Assembly (NCBI GenBank): GCA_947044365.1
Contig: OX345636.1
Coordinates: forward strand, 2,500,001 to 2,564,000
Direction of reading: 5' to 3'
Origin: Petrosia ficiformis
Taxonomy: Eukaryota > Porifera > Demospongiae > Haplosclerida > Petrosiidae
DNA: 64,000 nt
The notes beneath the pieces are model-generated. The model was not told the DNA's origin. It searched no databases and saw only the letters and a program-made list of their open reading frames with translations. Positions 24,011 to 36,500 of this stretch are shown piece after piece. Position numbers and translations under genes: made by a program. How positions within the stretch are numbered: the stretch's first letter is position 1; each line of letters opens with the position of its first letter.

Positions 24011-24688
24011 TAGTGTTTTCCCTAAAGTGCGTCAAACGCATAATTTACGCGTTCAAATTCTGAAAACGGAAGCTGTACCTCTAATTAAGAAAGTACACGC
24101 CCGTAATTAATTAACCACATGTGAAATGGTGGAGCTGAAAAAGAGCTAGCTGTCTCTATCTAATGAGTTTCTAACTGTGACAACATATCAAAGCCTTCAA
24201 AAAAATGTAGGTAAAAGTTGAGTAGCTCTTGTGGGATGATCAATTAAGTGAAATGTTTTGTAGATTTCAAGATTTGTAAGGGTGAAAGTTTAGTTCTTTG
24301 TATTGGCTGTATTTTTATAATTTCAGGCTGTTTAATACTAGATCTACATGTACATGTACGTATGTAGAGCATCTGTCTGGAGTACAGAGTGTTGGGTTCG
24401 AATCCCACCTGAGACAACTCTCATTTTTCATTTTTCCATTCCCTCAGGTGTCTTTCTTTCTTTCTTTCTACATCTCTGATAACATCATGTATAATGTCTC
24501 AGTTGAACTACAATGCGTGCATGCTAGGAGCTTAAAGAGAGATCTTTGTATCAGATAATTTGCTTGTACATCACTTCTGTATAGTAATAATTTGACGTAT
24601 AGTGCAGCTGACGTAATTAAGGTGTAAATAATAGGTGTGGTTGATAAATGGGTGTGGTTGTGACTCGTATATCCTAGGGAAAACACTG
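24011..24688. mobile_element. hAT-type non-autonomous element with 8-bp target duplication
   Basis: The left end tagtgttttccct (24011) and right end agggaaaacactg (24688) are inverted repeats with the classic hAT form (C)AGTGTTTTCCCT. The flanks are aatgttat (24003-24010) and catgttat (24689-24696), 7 of 8 matching. No transposase frame. Inside are a tRNA-like segment (24357-24415) and a (tttc)n run at about 24453-24470, suggesting a SINE was captured or inserted. Confidence 0.85.
24357..24415 (+). repeat. tRNA-like segment, probable SINE head
   Basis: Bases 24395-24405 match the RNA polymerase III B box (ggttcgaatcc) exactly, with the expected pairing ggg...ccc of a T arm. Upstream, gtagagcatctgtctggagt resembles a D-arm/anticodon-arm region. 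The 5' acceptor half is missing, so this is not a functional tRNA gene; a tRNA-derived SINE or tRNA pseudogene is more likely. Confidence 0.6.
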
Positions 24689-24700
24689 CATGTTATCCTG

Positions 24701-24835
24701 TAACATGGTAGAATTTTTGTTTGTATTAATAATAAAATTATTAAAAGCTGAACGTTTCAACTCAAAGGCTGATACTGTTGAAGAAGTCAAAACATTCAGT
24801 TTTATTATTAATATAAACAAACTTCTACCATGTTA
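24701..24835. repeat. Foldback with about 35-bp arms
   Basis: taacatggtagaatttttgt (from 24701) pairs with acaaacttctaccatgtta (to 24835), and the pairing continues through the ttaataataaaa blocks. It lies 12 bases beyond the hAT-type element. Probably an independent small MITE. Confidence 0.7.
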
Positions 24836-25836
24836 ATAAAGTTCAGTAATCAACTCCACTGAATTAGAACAACATGGTAATATGTACAATGTATCCATAA
24901 TATTAAAATCATTTTGAAATCCTCATTAACACATCATCAGCTGTGGCCATATGCATGTAGTCATTTCAGTTATAAGACAAAAATAAATATTAATCAATAT
25001 TTCTTCTAGTGACTGTTACAGAATATTTAGCCAATGAAAATGACCCTTTCAGTTGTGCCTGGCATGCTACATGTAGCAAAAGGCTTCGAAACGATTAGCA
25101 AACAAACACAACAAACAATCAGCCACAATGGCTTAGAAAATATTAAAGCAGTCATCCTGGCTTAGAAAAATAACATGTACATAATTTATATAGTTTATTG
25201 CTCCAAAATGTATTCTTCTGATTGTTTTTCACTGGAGTATGGTATGTGAATGTCTATTTATAAATTATAATGTTTACTAAACTGTACACTATTGATATAC
25301 CCAAAAGCCAAATAACCAAATATTGTATCATGATATTGAATGAAAATATCAATGTATTGATGTGTATTGTACATCACTAGTGCTAAGTAATAGTGGTACT
25401 ATCACTATCAAGATTGATATAGGTATCACAATAGTAATAATGATAAGGACAAGAACAATAATTATTAATGACGGTTACATGTATATATGAATTGATGTAT
25501 TGTTGATATACATGTACCTGGTACAATATGATTATCATAATTATGTAATATCATTGCCAATATCCAGTCAACCAGTTTCATCATGGTATTGTTGTCCAAA
25601 CTTCAAAGATACAATGTACTTGTTAAGGTTTTTACTTGCTGGAATTCAGCTCTATCATTATGTTCCAGGTATTGCCTGTTAGTTTAAAACTTTGGTCCAT
25701 AGTCTACAATAAATACTTCTCTTTTACAAGTTTCCCATTCTTCAGCAGGAAGCAAAAATACTTCTAAATTGCTCCCTTCAGAGTTGGAAGGTCTGTTTCA
25801 CTAGCCATTGATTCACTACAAACTTATCTAGCATCA
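24836..25836. other. Noncoding, one repeat copy
   Basis: Contains the second copy of the 'cagccacaatggcttag' repeat (about 25096-25172). Otherwise nothing recognised. Confidence 0.4.
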
Positions 25837-26150
25837 CAGTGCTCGAAATAACATCCAGCAATTGGCCATTTTCCGGCCATTTCACTGCTTTGTCTGGACA
25901 AAATTGCATTTAACTGGACAAATTGTCTGATTACTTATAGAAATGAGTACATTAATCTCACAGTAAAGGGAAATTATTAGTCAAGAGTATCATAGCTTAG
26001 TGGATTACTTCTATATCTCATAAGACATAAATGGGTACAATACAGATTTGTGAGACTTGCTGGTACAGACAAAATTCACAACTTGCTGGTCAAATATTGT
26101 TTTGTCCTGGTGTTTCTGCTGGACACTTTCAAAAATTATTTCGAGCACTG
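25837..26150 (-). mobile_element. hAT-type MITE, second copy (inverted)
   Basis: Reverse-oriented homologue of 8966-9285, beginning cagtgctcgaaataac and ending ttatttcgagcactg. It is flanked by GCATCA on both sides (25831-25836 and 26151-26156), or GCATCACA if the terminal CA is counted as target. The two copies are closely similar across their length. Confidence 0.9.
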
Positions 26151-27342
26151 GCATCACACAATTTGTGTTTACGCATGGTTGCTATCGTGGTAGCAATAGA
26201 TCATTAATCATCATCGTGATAGTTAATTGTAATCAATGCTATCAAACAATCAAAGCTTAGCTCTACTAATAACCTACATACATGTAATAAACCTAAGCTC
26301 TTTGATTCATTACACTATTTACCATTTCATCAGTCAAAATACATAACATACATGTAATTATATGTTGTTCTCCTGTGCTGTATATACATATGTACATGCA
26401 TCTGATAGTGAAACGTTTTTTTTAACTTTTTTTCCACTAAAATTGGCTACATGGTTTTTTCTATTGCCTTTCAAGGTAGAAACTACATGTACCTGTTATA
26501 TCCCTTGAATTCTGCAATCTGATTGGTCAAAATAGAGTGAGTATAGCATAAAAAATAAATTTATATAATTTATAATTATAATTAATATACATAATATTAT
26601 TACCAAATTTTCCCTAATCCCATCTTACTCAAAATAATTTTGAGGAAACAAATTACATGTACCATCAATTGCTCACCATATTGTACAGGATGTCACTAAA
26701 ATTTGGTATTTACATAGCATAATAAGCGTTTAGTGACAGCAGAGCCAAAAAACTAGAAATAAAAAAAAAAAAAACGTTTTTCACGTATGCTCACTTGTTA
26801 CGCGATCGTGATGTAATGTATGTAGTTCCTATATAAACCCTTCATAATTCAGTTGTACAATGCACTGTTTACAATGTCACGAACCACCAAAATTTTCATG
26901 ATTCAACAATATATATGGACCACAATTCTGTAATTAGGAGTTACATGTAAGTTCAGCTGCTTTTGAAGTTACGGGCAGTTTCAAAGATACGGGTGCCTCT
27001 TGGTCCCACACTGCCCAGATAAGAGGGGTTCCACTGCTATTGCCTGGGTCGCAACCCAGGCTGGACCTGTGCTAGCTATGCCTATGAGTTGTTGTATGTA
27101 CATGTACATGTAAGGGGTTTAATTTTGTTGCTAAGGTACTATCCCAATCTTGTTTGTGTGTTTTTTTGGTTTTGATATCCTTACATGTTCTTTCATTTTT
27201 GAAATGTTAATTATTGATCTTTCATTTTCATGTTAGCAGCCATTTATTCATGGATCAAAACAAATCCACCCATAATATCCTTATTAGATACTTACAATGT
27301 ATAATATACATGCAGCAGTCCACACAAGTATACATGTAGCTT
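26151..27342. other. Noncoding stretch with repeat fragments
   Basis: 26212-26290 (gtgatagttaattgtaatca...) recurs at about 36660-36740. A cgtttagtgacagcagagcc segment at about 26727 resembles 30347-30375. Poly-A run at 26759-26774. No exon is supported. Confidence 0.4.
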
Positions 27343-30322
27343 CAGAGGAGTAGGAACAGTATTAACATTGGGGGTGCAGAAAAGTAAACATATAAATTAA
27401 AAGTGACCAAAAAATGTTGTGCGTGTAGTACAATTATTGACAAACTCAGTTGCAATCTCTTTAGTGTCAATTTTATTTGTTATATTAAGGGCGGTGAAGT
27501 TGCGTTCGGAACTGGCAGTTGTTACAGGAATAGTTAAGTATATTTTAAGAAGCTTGTGTACTTCTGACAGTAATGTCTTCAAGCAGCTCTGAGAGTTTAA
27601 AACATTGCACAGTGTTTGAATGTGTGTTACTTTATGAATTTCAATCCCATCAGGGCCAGCAGTTTTCACAGCATCTGGAAGAAGCTTTAACTGTAGCTGT
27701 AACTTCTCCATATCTATATCGTTAGCATAAAGTGATACGAATTCAGTGGTGAGCGTTGTTGCTTTTCTGTTGGCACTATCTATCAAAACTGATTCGATAT
27801 TTCTAACGATATCAAAATGGGGTTGCATAAATCTTCTCTCAAGGCCACCAATCGTACTGTCTATGATCTCAAAGTATTCTTTCCGATAGATGTCTTCCAC
27901 TGACTTAAACCTGTGCTGTGGTTCACCGTCATGGACCCTTCTTGGAATGTTTCTTTGACGTGGAAGCATGGAGGATCGCATTTGCCATCTGCTTTTTTCT
28001 TGACCAAATCAAAAAATGACTTGAATTTTTCGTCAGTGTGAAGGTTCTTCAAGGCACTGATAGTTACATTTACACTGTACAGCACAATAGCAGTCATTTG
28101 CATTGGTATTGACAGCTTGAAGCGTTATTGATAACTGCTCAGTTATGCTACATGTAAATATTGATGAAGCCAATTCCAAGCCAAAGTAAGTATTGAACTT
28201 ATCCATCAAAGCTATCATTCCACTGCACCTTCTTGAACAATCATCAGAACCATGAGAGCATTCTTCCATTGTTAATTGTAGTATTTCATAATTGTCAAGA
28301 ATTGAGAACCAGTTCTAACAGTCCACCTTGTGGGACAAAAACTACGAATGTGCGATTGCGACGGACTATCATGCTGACTTTGAATTTTCTCAAAAACAAC
28401 TTGCCGTTTGGGTGAATACTTAATAAGCTGAATTAGTTCTGAGGAAAAGTTGAAGGCATCTTTGATACTCTTAATGCTTCTGCCAAGTTCTTGTAGGCAT
28501 AAGTTGACACAATGTGCCAAACAGTGTGTGGAAATGGCAGCTGTGTTATCTCGCTTAGCTACTCCAATAATACAACCTTAAAAGTTTGACGCCCCATTGT
28601 AGGCCTGCCCTCTGCAGTTCTCGAAGGAAATCCTTAAAGATACAAGGTACCAGCTAAGTGTCATATAAATGCATTCTGATGTTGTTTCATCTACTTGAAG
28701 TAAACCACAGAAATTTTCCCTGATCTTGTACGTTTCAGTTACCCAACGCATCGTTACCACTAACTGCTCTCTGTTGCTGACATCTCGTGTTTCATCAGCC
28801 ATTAAGGAATACCACTTTTGAAACTGTATATCACTAATGATCAACCTCAAAACCTTATGTCCCATCAACTTCATTATTTCGTTGACTATCTCAGGGGACT
28901 GGTACCTTTTTGTTGCTATCTATGATGTTTCATTCAGTACCGTTTCCAACATTACTGTTAAGTTGGACCCTCCAGAGTGATGATTTCATATGGCAAGACC
29001 TTGTCTCAGAAGAAATTTTAAAGCTGTGAGTTGCTGGAGAAGGCTACGTCTCCTTTGCTTTTCAATTCACTCGATAGCAGGGGACTGACAGAAGTCGACT
29101 GGCTAGATTCATGAGCACTAATAGCATGACGGTGTGCTACAGAAAGCTCATGTTCTTTGAATGAAACTGTTGCCTTTCTCCAATTTGAATATCCAGTAGA
29201 CATAAATACTGCTTCTGCTTTGGAGCTCCTCATCGAAACATTCAACTGTTCTGCCTTCATGCAGCAAAAACAAAGAGCTTTGCTTTTTGATGAGCAAAAA
29301 TGAAGCCATGGAAACGACTTATAGCATTTTGACTTGTTTGTGTATTGGCTCCAGACCCATAAACTCTCTTTGACTTTTTAAGCAATGCCATAACTGTCGG
29401 TTGATTTATATTTTCACTAGAGCAGCACAGGTCTGTGCACACGGCATCTCTGCTAATTCCTTGGCATGTTTCTTGATCAGTAGAGCGATCTTCTGGTTCC
29501 ACAATGTCACCCTGTTCTTGCTGGTCATTATCACTGCCATCTACAAAAGATAAGCAGCAGATACTCAATATATACATAATTAGGATAATTATATATAATC
29601 ATTAAGAGAGGAAAAAAATTATCTAATCACTCAGTCTCCTGTTTACCTTTTTCGAATTCATCGATAGTTTCAACTGTGATAGTTAACTGAGTACTAGTAC
29701 TAGGCTCCTCTGTTTCAAACTGAAAGTCTGATTGGGTTTGACTTTCATGTTCAACTTCTGTGCCCGGCTATACATAACAAAAGCAAAATGATCAAATCAT
29801 GGCATGGAAACCAAAGTATTTTTAGCACTGACTTACCAAGAGGATCATCATGGGAATGATGTGTCTGAACTTTAGAGAAGTAGGTAGTAATACAGTTTGC
29901 TGGTCAGTGTTTCACCTTGGCCTACTCAGTCGTTTCTTGGAGGAAGGTTCACTCACACTTTCAATTTTCAAGCTCAGTGAGTTAGTAAAAAAGGTCTGAA
30001 TACACTCAGTATTAGTCAGTAATTTAGTACTGAACACTTAAAACTCCATCTGTTAAGGAGGCTTAGGGATGGGAGCACATGTGCTTGACAATTAGCACCT
30101 GTAATTGTTCAGTCATTCAAATAATAACTAGCACATACTGACATCCATTGCTCTGACTGAGTGCAAATGTAATGAGATTGCTTGTATAATAGTGGTTATG
30201 AACTTAATTGTTTGATTAATAACCAGCCGAATTATTGAGAGTTATTGGGGGTGCACTGCTCCCTCATTAAATTATTGGGGGGTGTAGTTGCACCCCCTGC
30301 ACCCCTTATTCCTACTCCACTG
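27343..30322 (-). mobile_element. Near-full-length hAT-like transposon
   Basis: cagaggagtaggaac at 27343 and the complement of cagtggagtaggaat ending at 30322 form terminal inverted repeats with two mismatches in 15 bases, followed inward by ggggtgca blocks on both sides. The interior holds a broken transposase gene on the minus strand with at least one spliced intron. A clean 8-bp target duplication could not be seen. The element is about 2.98 kb, a normal size for an autonomous hAT. Confidence 0.75.
27397..29767 (-). pseudogene. hAT-like (ZMYM1/TTF-type) transposase, broken, with introns
   Basis: From 5' to 3' on the minus strand: an acidic exon 29767-29647 (phase 0 to 1) with donor gtaaac; an acceptor ttttgtag and a second exon from 29540 continuing in frame (DGSDNDQQEQGDIVEP). 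A TTF-type zinc-finger-like region follows (FHGFIFAHQKAKLFVFAA, then SGYSNW-type text STGYSNWRKATVSFKEHE). Next come a DUF4371-like part (QFQKWYSLMADETRDVSNRE) and a hAT dimerisation tail (TIPVTTASSERNFTAL) near 27500. Frame changes and stops occur at about 29018, 28900, 28560, 28280 and 27980, so it is a pseudogene. Family naming is from motif memory. An earlier exon may exist near 29920-29970 (ending SSKKRLSRP before a GT). Confidence 0.75.
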
Positions 30323-30610
30323 AGCTCCTTTCAGTGGCATAACTGAATGTTTAGTGATGGCATGGCCAAAAAACTGATACTCGTAAAGCAGGGGGTCTGT
30401 GTGGTGCAGCCCCCCAGAAGCTGCAGTGTTTTTCAGAGTAAAAAGACCACTTGAAACTGAGGGGAAATTTATGGCTGGTCCCAGCTTGTGGTCTGTTATG
30501 TTTCACTGGTGGAAAGAATGCTCAAAAGCGGTGTACAAACACTGATCATGAATTGAAATGACAGAATAAGTGTGTGTATTAAAATATTTTCAATATATGT
30601 ATATATATTA

Positions 30611-30656
30611 TTATGGCCCATAGGGCCATCCCTATGATTGCTTTCCCACGGGTTCG

Positions 30657-30706
<50 letters not shown>

Positions 30707-31212
30707 CTTGTGTCACCTACGCGAGTATACGTTGTATACATAGTTAAGGAAGTTACATCATTCCCGGGGGCTTGGTCAATTAATGGACGTGGTGTGTAAA
30801 AGAACGCGAGATCAAGCACTACAGACCAGCAGAAAGAAAGCTGTGTAACTCATAGGTGGTGGAAACAGGGGGGCACCAGGGGCACTGTGCCCCCCCTTAA
30901 AACTTACTTGAAGCTTTTTTTCATTAATAATTATTAGTTCAGGTTTCCATAAACAAATAGTTGTGGCCCCCCCTTTCCTAATGAACTTCCTCCACTTATG
31001 TAACTTACGTAGAAACTGGAACTAATAGCTAGCTATTCTACCTGAATTATATTCTTTAAGTTCTACAAGGTTCTTTAAAAGGTAAACAGAGTAGATAATA
31101 ACTATAATAGACTGATGTGTTTCAGGCATTATAAAGTTAGCCATGATTACTGAATGATGGACACCACAAAGCAGTCATAGGGATACTTTTTTCTCTATAT
31201 ATCTTGTTATAT
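30611..31212. repeat. Dispersed element, CCCTATGATTGCTTT ends, copy 1
   Basis: ccctatgattgctttc near 30630 and the complement of ccctatgactgcttt near 31170-31190 form inverted ends. It contains a TA tract (30660-30703), a gtgtaaaagaacgcg block and a gaccagcagaaagaaagctg block. A second copy lies at 58322-58760. This copy is interrupted by the MITE at 30851-31000. Confidence 0.75.
30851..31000. mobile_element. 150-bp MITE nested in the 30.6-kb repeat
   Basis: cataggtggtggaa (30851) and ttcctccacttatg (to 31000) are inverted repeats with two mismatches. TAACT flanks both sides (30846-30850 and 31001-31005). The homologous copy at 58.5 kb has an uninterrupted sequence here (gtagcttacatagaaact), which is the empty site. 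GC-rich c and g runs lie inside. Confidence 0.8.
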
Positions 31213-34200
31213 TTAAAAACATTGTGTCAAGATTGACAGCCCGGTTGTGACAAGGCATAAAATATAAATGTACAACACATGTTCTATGGTATAAACCAAT
31301 GTTTCAAATTCGAATTTCAATCATTTAAATGTCAATTTTGAACTTCAAACATTGGCTTTGCTCAACATGCATATTTAATAAGCTGTTGGATTGCCTTTTC
31401 TACAATGCAACACTAAGGCTTCCTAAGCAATAGTCCCGCAATAGTCCAAGATTGACAGCTCACTAAAAACATACTTAAGAAAACCAGGCCAATGAAAACC
31501 GGGAAAAAAAAGTTACATAACAGTTTGAAATGAACACCTCAGCTATGTCCCAGTGTTCAATTGTTCAAACACAATTAAAAGATAGATTTCTGGGAATGCC
31601 AATTGATACAATACAATAGTACAGTAAAAACTGCAAATAAATGTATTTCCTTTCCTACACAAAACCCCTTTATGAGTAGATCTACATAGTCTTACATACA
31701 TAAAGTAATCATTTTGTATTACATGTATATAGCAATACAAGAATCAGTAAAAGCCATTAGAAATGTTATATACATTGTTAATTAAGCTACAATTTATAAT
31801 GAATGCACAAAAGTGCAGAACCCTCGCTAGCTACTGCTAAACAGCATGGCTTTAGAACAATTTTGCCTAAGTAACATATTGCAACAGTCAGGAACACACC
31901 ATTCGTATCAACACTAAGAAGTCAGTAGCACATCATGAATATGCAAATTGTGGGGACAGCATGGCCATCAGATCTCTTGAGAACTAGCGAATTTCTGGAC
32001 AAAACTTCACAAATAGCTGTATAAACACTCGTTAGGACAATAGACAAAGCTCAAGAAACAAAGCTTCAAAGAGACAAAAGTTAGTGGTTCATTTTTTTCT
32101 GCTGACATCAGCAAAAATTACAAAATTTCAAGATGACGATAGATCTACTATAATTTACACAGCTGTTTCTCTTCAACAAGATTAGTTCAAAACAAATCCT
32201 TTAAATGTCGGCATTATGGATATATAGTGTCTTCAACCATGTGTCAACAAATTAATATCATCAGATATTTGCAAAGATTACGTGGTAACACATAGACAGA
32301 CATACAGACACACACACACACACACACACACAAACAGATTAGTATAACCCTCCGCCTACGCGCTCGGGTTAATAAAAGTGATTTTATAAGAATTACCAAA
32401 ATTAATGAAAGCAAAAACATTCAACAAACATGCAAACAGCATGTACATTTCACAACTCCATTTATACATTGTACTGTAGTCAATTTAAAATTGGTATTAT
32501 CACAAATTAATTAATTTCTGAGAGATATTTAAATTCAAAATTTCACTATCCACTTGATAATATGATTGGCTACAATGAATATTAACAAGTCACATATTAA
32601 CAACTATTAATGAGGTCAATATACATATTAACACTTTATAAAATTCAAATCCAAAAAGACCACCAACAAGACAAGAAAAAAAATATTAGTAGACAAAAGA
32701 TTAGTTAACTTATACATGTACTATACATAATATAATTATAATGATAGTATTATATCAACTGGCAGAACTTTATTTATCCCATTACATCCAATATAAGAAT
32801 CAACTAGGTGTGTTTTCAATATTCTTTTTATTTGGTTTACTACTTATTACACATATTTGTAGTAAACCAAAGAAATTATTACATGTAATAATTATTAGTG
32901 TATGTACATATTTAAATCGAAATTACTGTTGATACTAAAGAATGGAGGAAGTTCATCCTCACTTACATGTATTACCGGTATTATGTCATATTAGAATAAT
33001 TTCTCCAAAGTATTTCGTTTACTAAAATGAAGATTATCTTTCCTTCATTCTTTGGTATCAACTTACATATACTATGCTTATATATTCATATAATAATTAA
33101 ATACATACATAGTTAACAAAGTATTTTGTTTACTGAAATTTCCTTCATGCTTTGATATTTACATGTATGTACATAAAGATATACATATACCCAATCATGA
33201 TGTACCTGTACATAACAATTAATTTACATATATAATAATTATGTATATGTACATAATACACATGTACATCCATCCATTCACAGCATGGTTGTCTGATCTC
33301 ATTTCATAATATTGTCAAGGTGTGAAGCCATTGTATGTTTCACATCTTCCTACTATTACAATAAAAAACCTGTAAATTATTTTTATGACATGCACATATT
33401 TATGTTGGGAGTGGTGGCATAACAATGATGTATACTTAACTGTACGTGTATTAATTCTAATGCTGGGATGAATAGTCAATACAAAATTCGAAGCTTCGAA
33501 GGTTCACATGTGTTTTTTTATTTTTTTTATGTTGTTCTCTCCTCAATTGGCAATACAAAGCCTCCAAAATTTATTGTTTTACAACAAGTACTAGTAGTGT
33601 TCCTGTTGCTGTTTTCACTCGGATTTAGTGATATTGCTGGACTGAGAAATGAGACAGAAGCACCTAGCAACACAGCGCCTACTTTACTGAAACAAGTGCA
33701 TATGTGCAAACATTAAAGTGGCCATGGCAGCGAAGCTTCAAAGGGAGAATGTAGATTTGAATGCACATGAAGCTTTTTCCATGCCGTAATTTATTCATTA
33801 TTCATTCATTGTCTTTTTAAGGATTTAATAATCATTTGAATGCATTCACACATATGGGAACAAACATGGTTCTATTACCAAATTTTATAATGAACAAAAT
33901 TGAAATTAGGAACTATGTTGAAATGAATTTAATTTCTTCAAGGTTATCATATTCAGTAGATATGTATACTGATAAGGCAATTACCAATGAATACTATCGT
34001 GTGTATGTACAAAATCTGTGGATTCTATATAAATATGCTACTTCGCATGCATGTGTAATTGTACATGTACATACATGTAATTATGTGGAGTAATCGCAGT
34101 TTGAACCTTAAAAGACACCTTCCAGAATGTTTGAATTAAGTTTTGATTATATATACTGGATAGTAAACACGCTACAGTCATCAATCAGGAAAGATTCCTA

Positions 34201-34782
34201 CTGATCATAATCATGCACATTGCTTACTACGGAATTTCACTACAAGTTTCCAATTTGTGAGTACAAATACTGCTATGTCATCTTCTTGATGCTTTTAAAG
34301 CCAGCCCAAGCCAGCTGATGTGCTTTGTAAAATGATCACTTTGAACAATATGTGAACAAGATAACTCAATTGTATTCATAGTATTCACTGTGGTCTGGAG
34401 ACTGTCAAATTTAATTTGAAGGAAACATCTATTCCTCGTGTTCTGTCGAGCCGACTGAAAATTAAGGTTTTCTAAAATGAATGCCTGAACTTTCCAAATC
34501 TACTATACATAATTATGTATGCATGTGTATCTTGTATTAATTATTACTGTAAAAAAAGGGTGGTTGTTTTAACCATGTATTGCATACAACAACAAATCTC
34601 TTTAACTGAATTGCTATAATAACGAGTCAGTGTATACTGTTATTGCTTGATCTTATGTATTGTGCCCACAGTACATAAACAACATTCTCACACCAATTTA
34701 AATATACTAATTAGCCTGACTTCCTCTTTTGACACCTTGCTGTTATGCAATTACTATGATTATGAATTTATGACAGGTTAAC
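31213..34782. other. Long noncoding stretch
   Basis: No exon is supported. It holds a CA-repeat with conserved tail (32290-32372), a 99-bp repeat at 32622-32720 that recurs at 36403-36500, and many acatgtacat words. Open frames such as 33468-33716 lack recognisable motifs. Confidence 0.4.
32622..32720 (+). repeat. 99-bp repeat shared with 36403-36500
   Basis: Both copies begin acatattaacactttataaa and share gaccaccaacaagacaag-like text with small indels. The 36.4-kb copy directly follows the second 203-bp repeat. Identity is high by eye. Unclassified. Confidence 0.65.
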
Positions 34783-35617
34783 TTCACGACAAATGAATTC
34801 CTTGAGCTCATGCCAAACATTTTCAATATGGTTCAGGTCAGGGGATTCAGATGAAGTATGCCACCAGTTGATCTGCCTTGCCTGAAAAAAACCCCGGGGC
34901 ACCCGGGAAGTGTTTGGGATCATTGTCTTGCATCAACCTACATGTATGTTTGGATGGAAATTCTGAACGAATAAATGGAATCAGATAAGGATGAAGAATG
35001 CGTATGTAGAAAGATGCATCCAGACACTGGTTGCTCATTGTTTGCTGATCGCAGCCCACACATGCACTTTCACTGGATGTTTGGTACAAGGTTTAAGTTT
35101 TGGCCTTTGATTTCGATTGTGAAAGCAATGCCTTTGGTGGCATTCTAGTTGAACAGATGTTTCATCATTCCAGGCTAGACAATGGTTTGCAAACTGAAAA
35201 CGTTTTACTTTATTTGCTTCCCAGATCATGTGGCAATACCTTGTGCCATTGAAGGTCCATCCCAGACTAGCTCGGTAACGCTTCACTGTTGCAAAGCTTA
35301 TTTGTATACCACTTTTCCTGAGTAAATCTAAAAGTTGTATGGCGGTGGTTTCATCATCAGCTTGCATTTTTGCTTCTACAACCTGCCAGAATATCTTGAG
35401 TCATCTTGCTTGGTCTGCCAAATCCCATTTGTCGAGTCATTGATCTTTTTCTTTTGTAGTGCAATGAAAACATACTAATAGTGTGACGTGACACTTCAAT
35501 ACCATACTCACTACTCAGCTCTTTTGCTGTAGCAATGCTGCTGAGGCCTTTGAAACACATTCTTAGAATCACCCTCTTAGCTTCAGAATCGCGTTTTGTC
35601 ATACTGAAAAAACGCAA
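34783..35617 (-). pseudogene. Tc1/mariner transposase pseudogene
   Basis: The minus-strand fragments read an N-terminal helix-turn-helix region (KGLSSIATAKELSSEYGIEV; GFGRPSKMTQD), then the first catalytic Asp in WNDETSVQLECHQRH with KHPVKVHVWAAIS. The second Asp is in CRLMQDNDPKH, and in another frame ESPDLNHIENVWHELKEF carries the final acidic residue. This is the D,D34E layout of Tc1-like enzymes that cut and paste at TA. The frame changes near 35360, 35060 and 34865, so the copy is inactive. Terminal repeats were not identified. Confidence 0.88.
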
Positions 35618-35710
35618 GGAACTAACAACTGCTAGTTAGCAAGAAAATACTATCCTTTTATAAGCAAAAACTAATTAGTATCAATATACCTAGTTAAGTT
35701 GCCACTTGCT

Positions 35711-35912
35711 GCAATTAGGCCCTCAGGTACTCTAATTAAGCCTAAACAGATACCATACAGTTTGTGCCTAATTAGAGTACTTTCAGGTACTAGTAAAGAT
35801 ATAACTTCAGTGTTCAGTGTGCTTCAATGAAGTTCGCTGCACTGTGATGAACTTCTTTGAGGTATAGGTAAACAAGAGGTAGTTTCAGCTATTTTTTTTG
35901 AGCTCTACTGTA
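35711..35912 (+). repeat. 202-bp repeat, copy 1
   Basis: Starts gcaattaggccctcaggtac and ends gagctctactgta. Copy 2 at 36201-36403 has the same limits. Each contains an internal imperfect inverted pair (ggtactctaattaagcct with gcctaattagagtact). Tandem-like arrangement with a 288-base gap. Confidence 0.75.
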
Positions 35913-36200
35913 GGTAATATATATATAATACCTGACTAGCCCTAATTCCAGACAGTTTTAATAGACAAAGTTTCAACTAATAATTCACTGTCTGAAGATA
36001 CGAATTATGAAACTTTCTACATATGACAGGAAAGCAAAAAGAGTATTACCATCTCATGGTCCTGGACATGCTATATAATTATAATTATAAAGACATGTAA
36101 TTTGAGATTCACATGTGGTCTTTAGTTGGGTTTATAAAACCATCCTCACAGCATTGTTGCAGTCTTCTCTGCATGATACATGTAACTTTGTTGTGAGTTT

Positions 36201-36403
36201 GCAATTAGGCCCTCAGGTACTCTAATTTGGTCTAAAAAGATACCATACAGTTTGGGCCTAATTAGAATACTTTGAGGTACTAGTGGCAGTCTAATTTCAG
36301 TGTTCAATGTGCTTCAACGAAGTTCGCTGCACTGTGGCGAACCTCGTTGAGGTAGAGTTAAACAAGAGGTAGTTTTAGCAAGTTTTTTTTGAGCTGTACT
36401 GTA
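36201..36403 (+). repeat. 203-bp repeat, copy 2
   Basis: Second copy of 35711-35912, with scattered substitutions (for example aatttggtct for aattaagcct). It is followed at once by the repeat shared with 32622-32720, so the junction may mark an older composite element. Confidence 0.75.
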
Positions 36404-36500
36404 CATATTAACACTTTATAAAATTCAAATCTAAAAAAAAGACCACCATCAAGACAAGAAAAGAATTATTATTAGTAAACAATAGATTAGTTAATACTGA

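Noticed and set aside
24357..24415. Functional tRNA gene
   Set aside because: Only the anticodon-to-T-arm half is present; no complete cloverleaf or acceptor stem.
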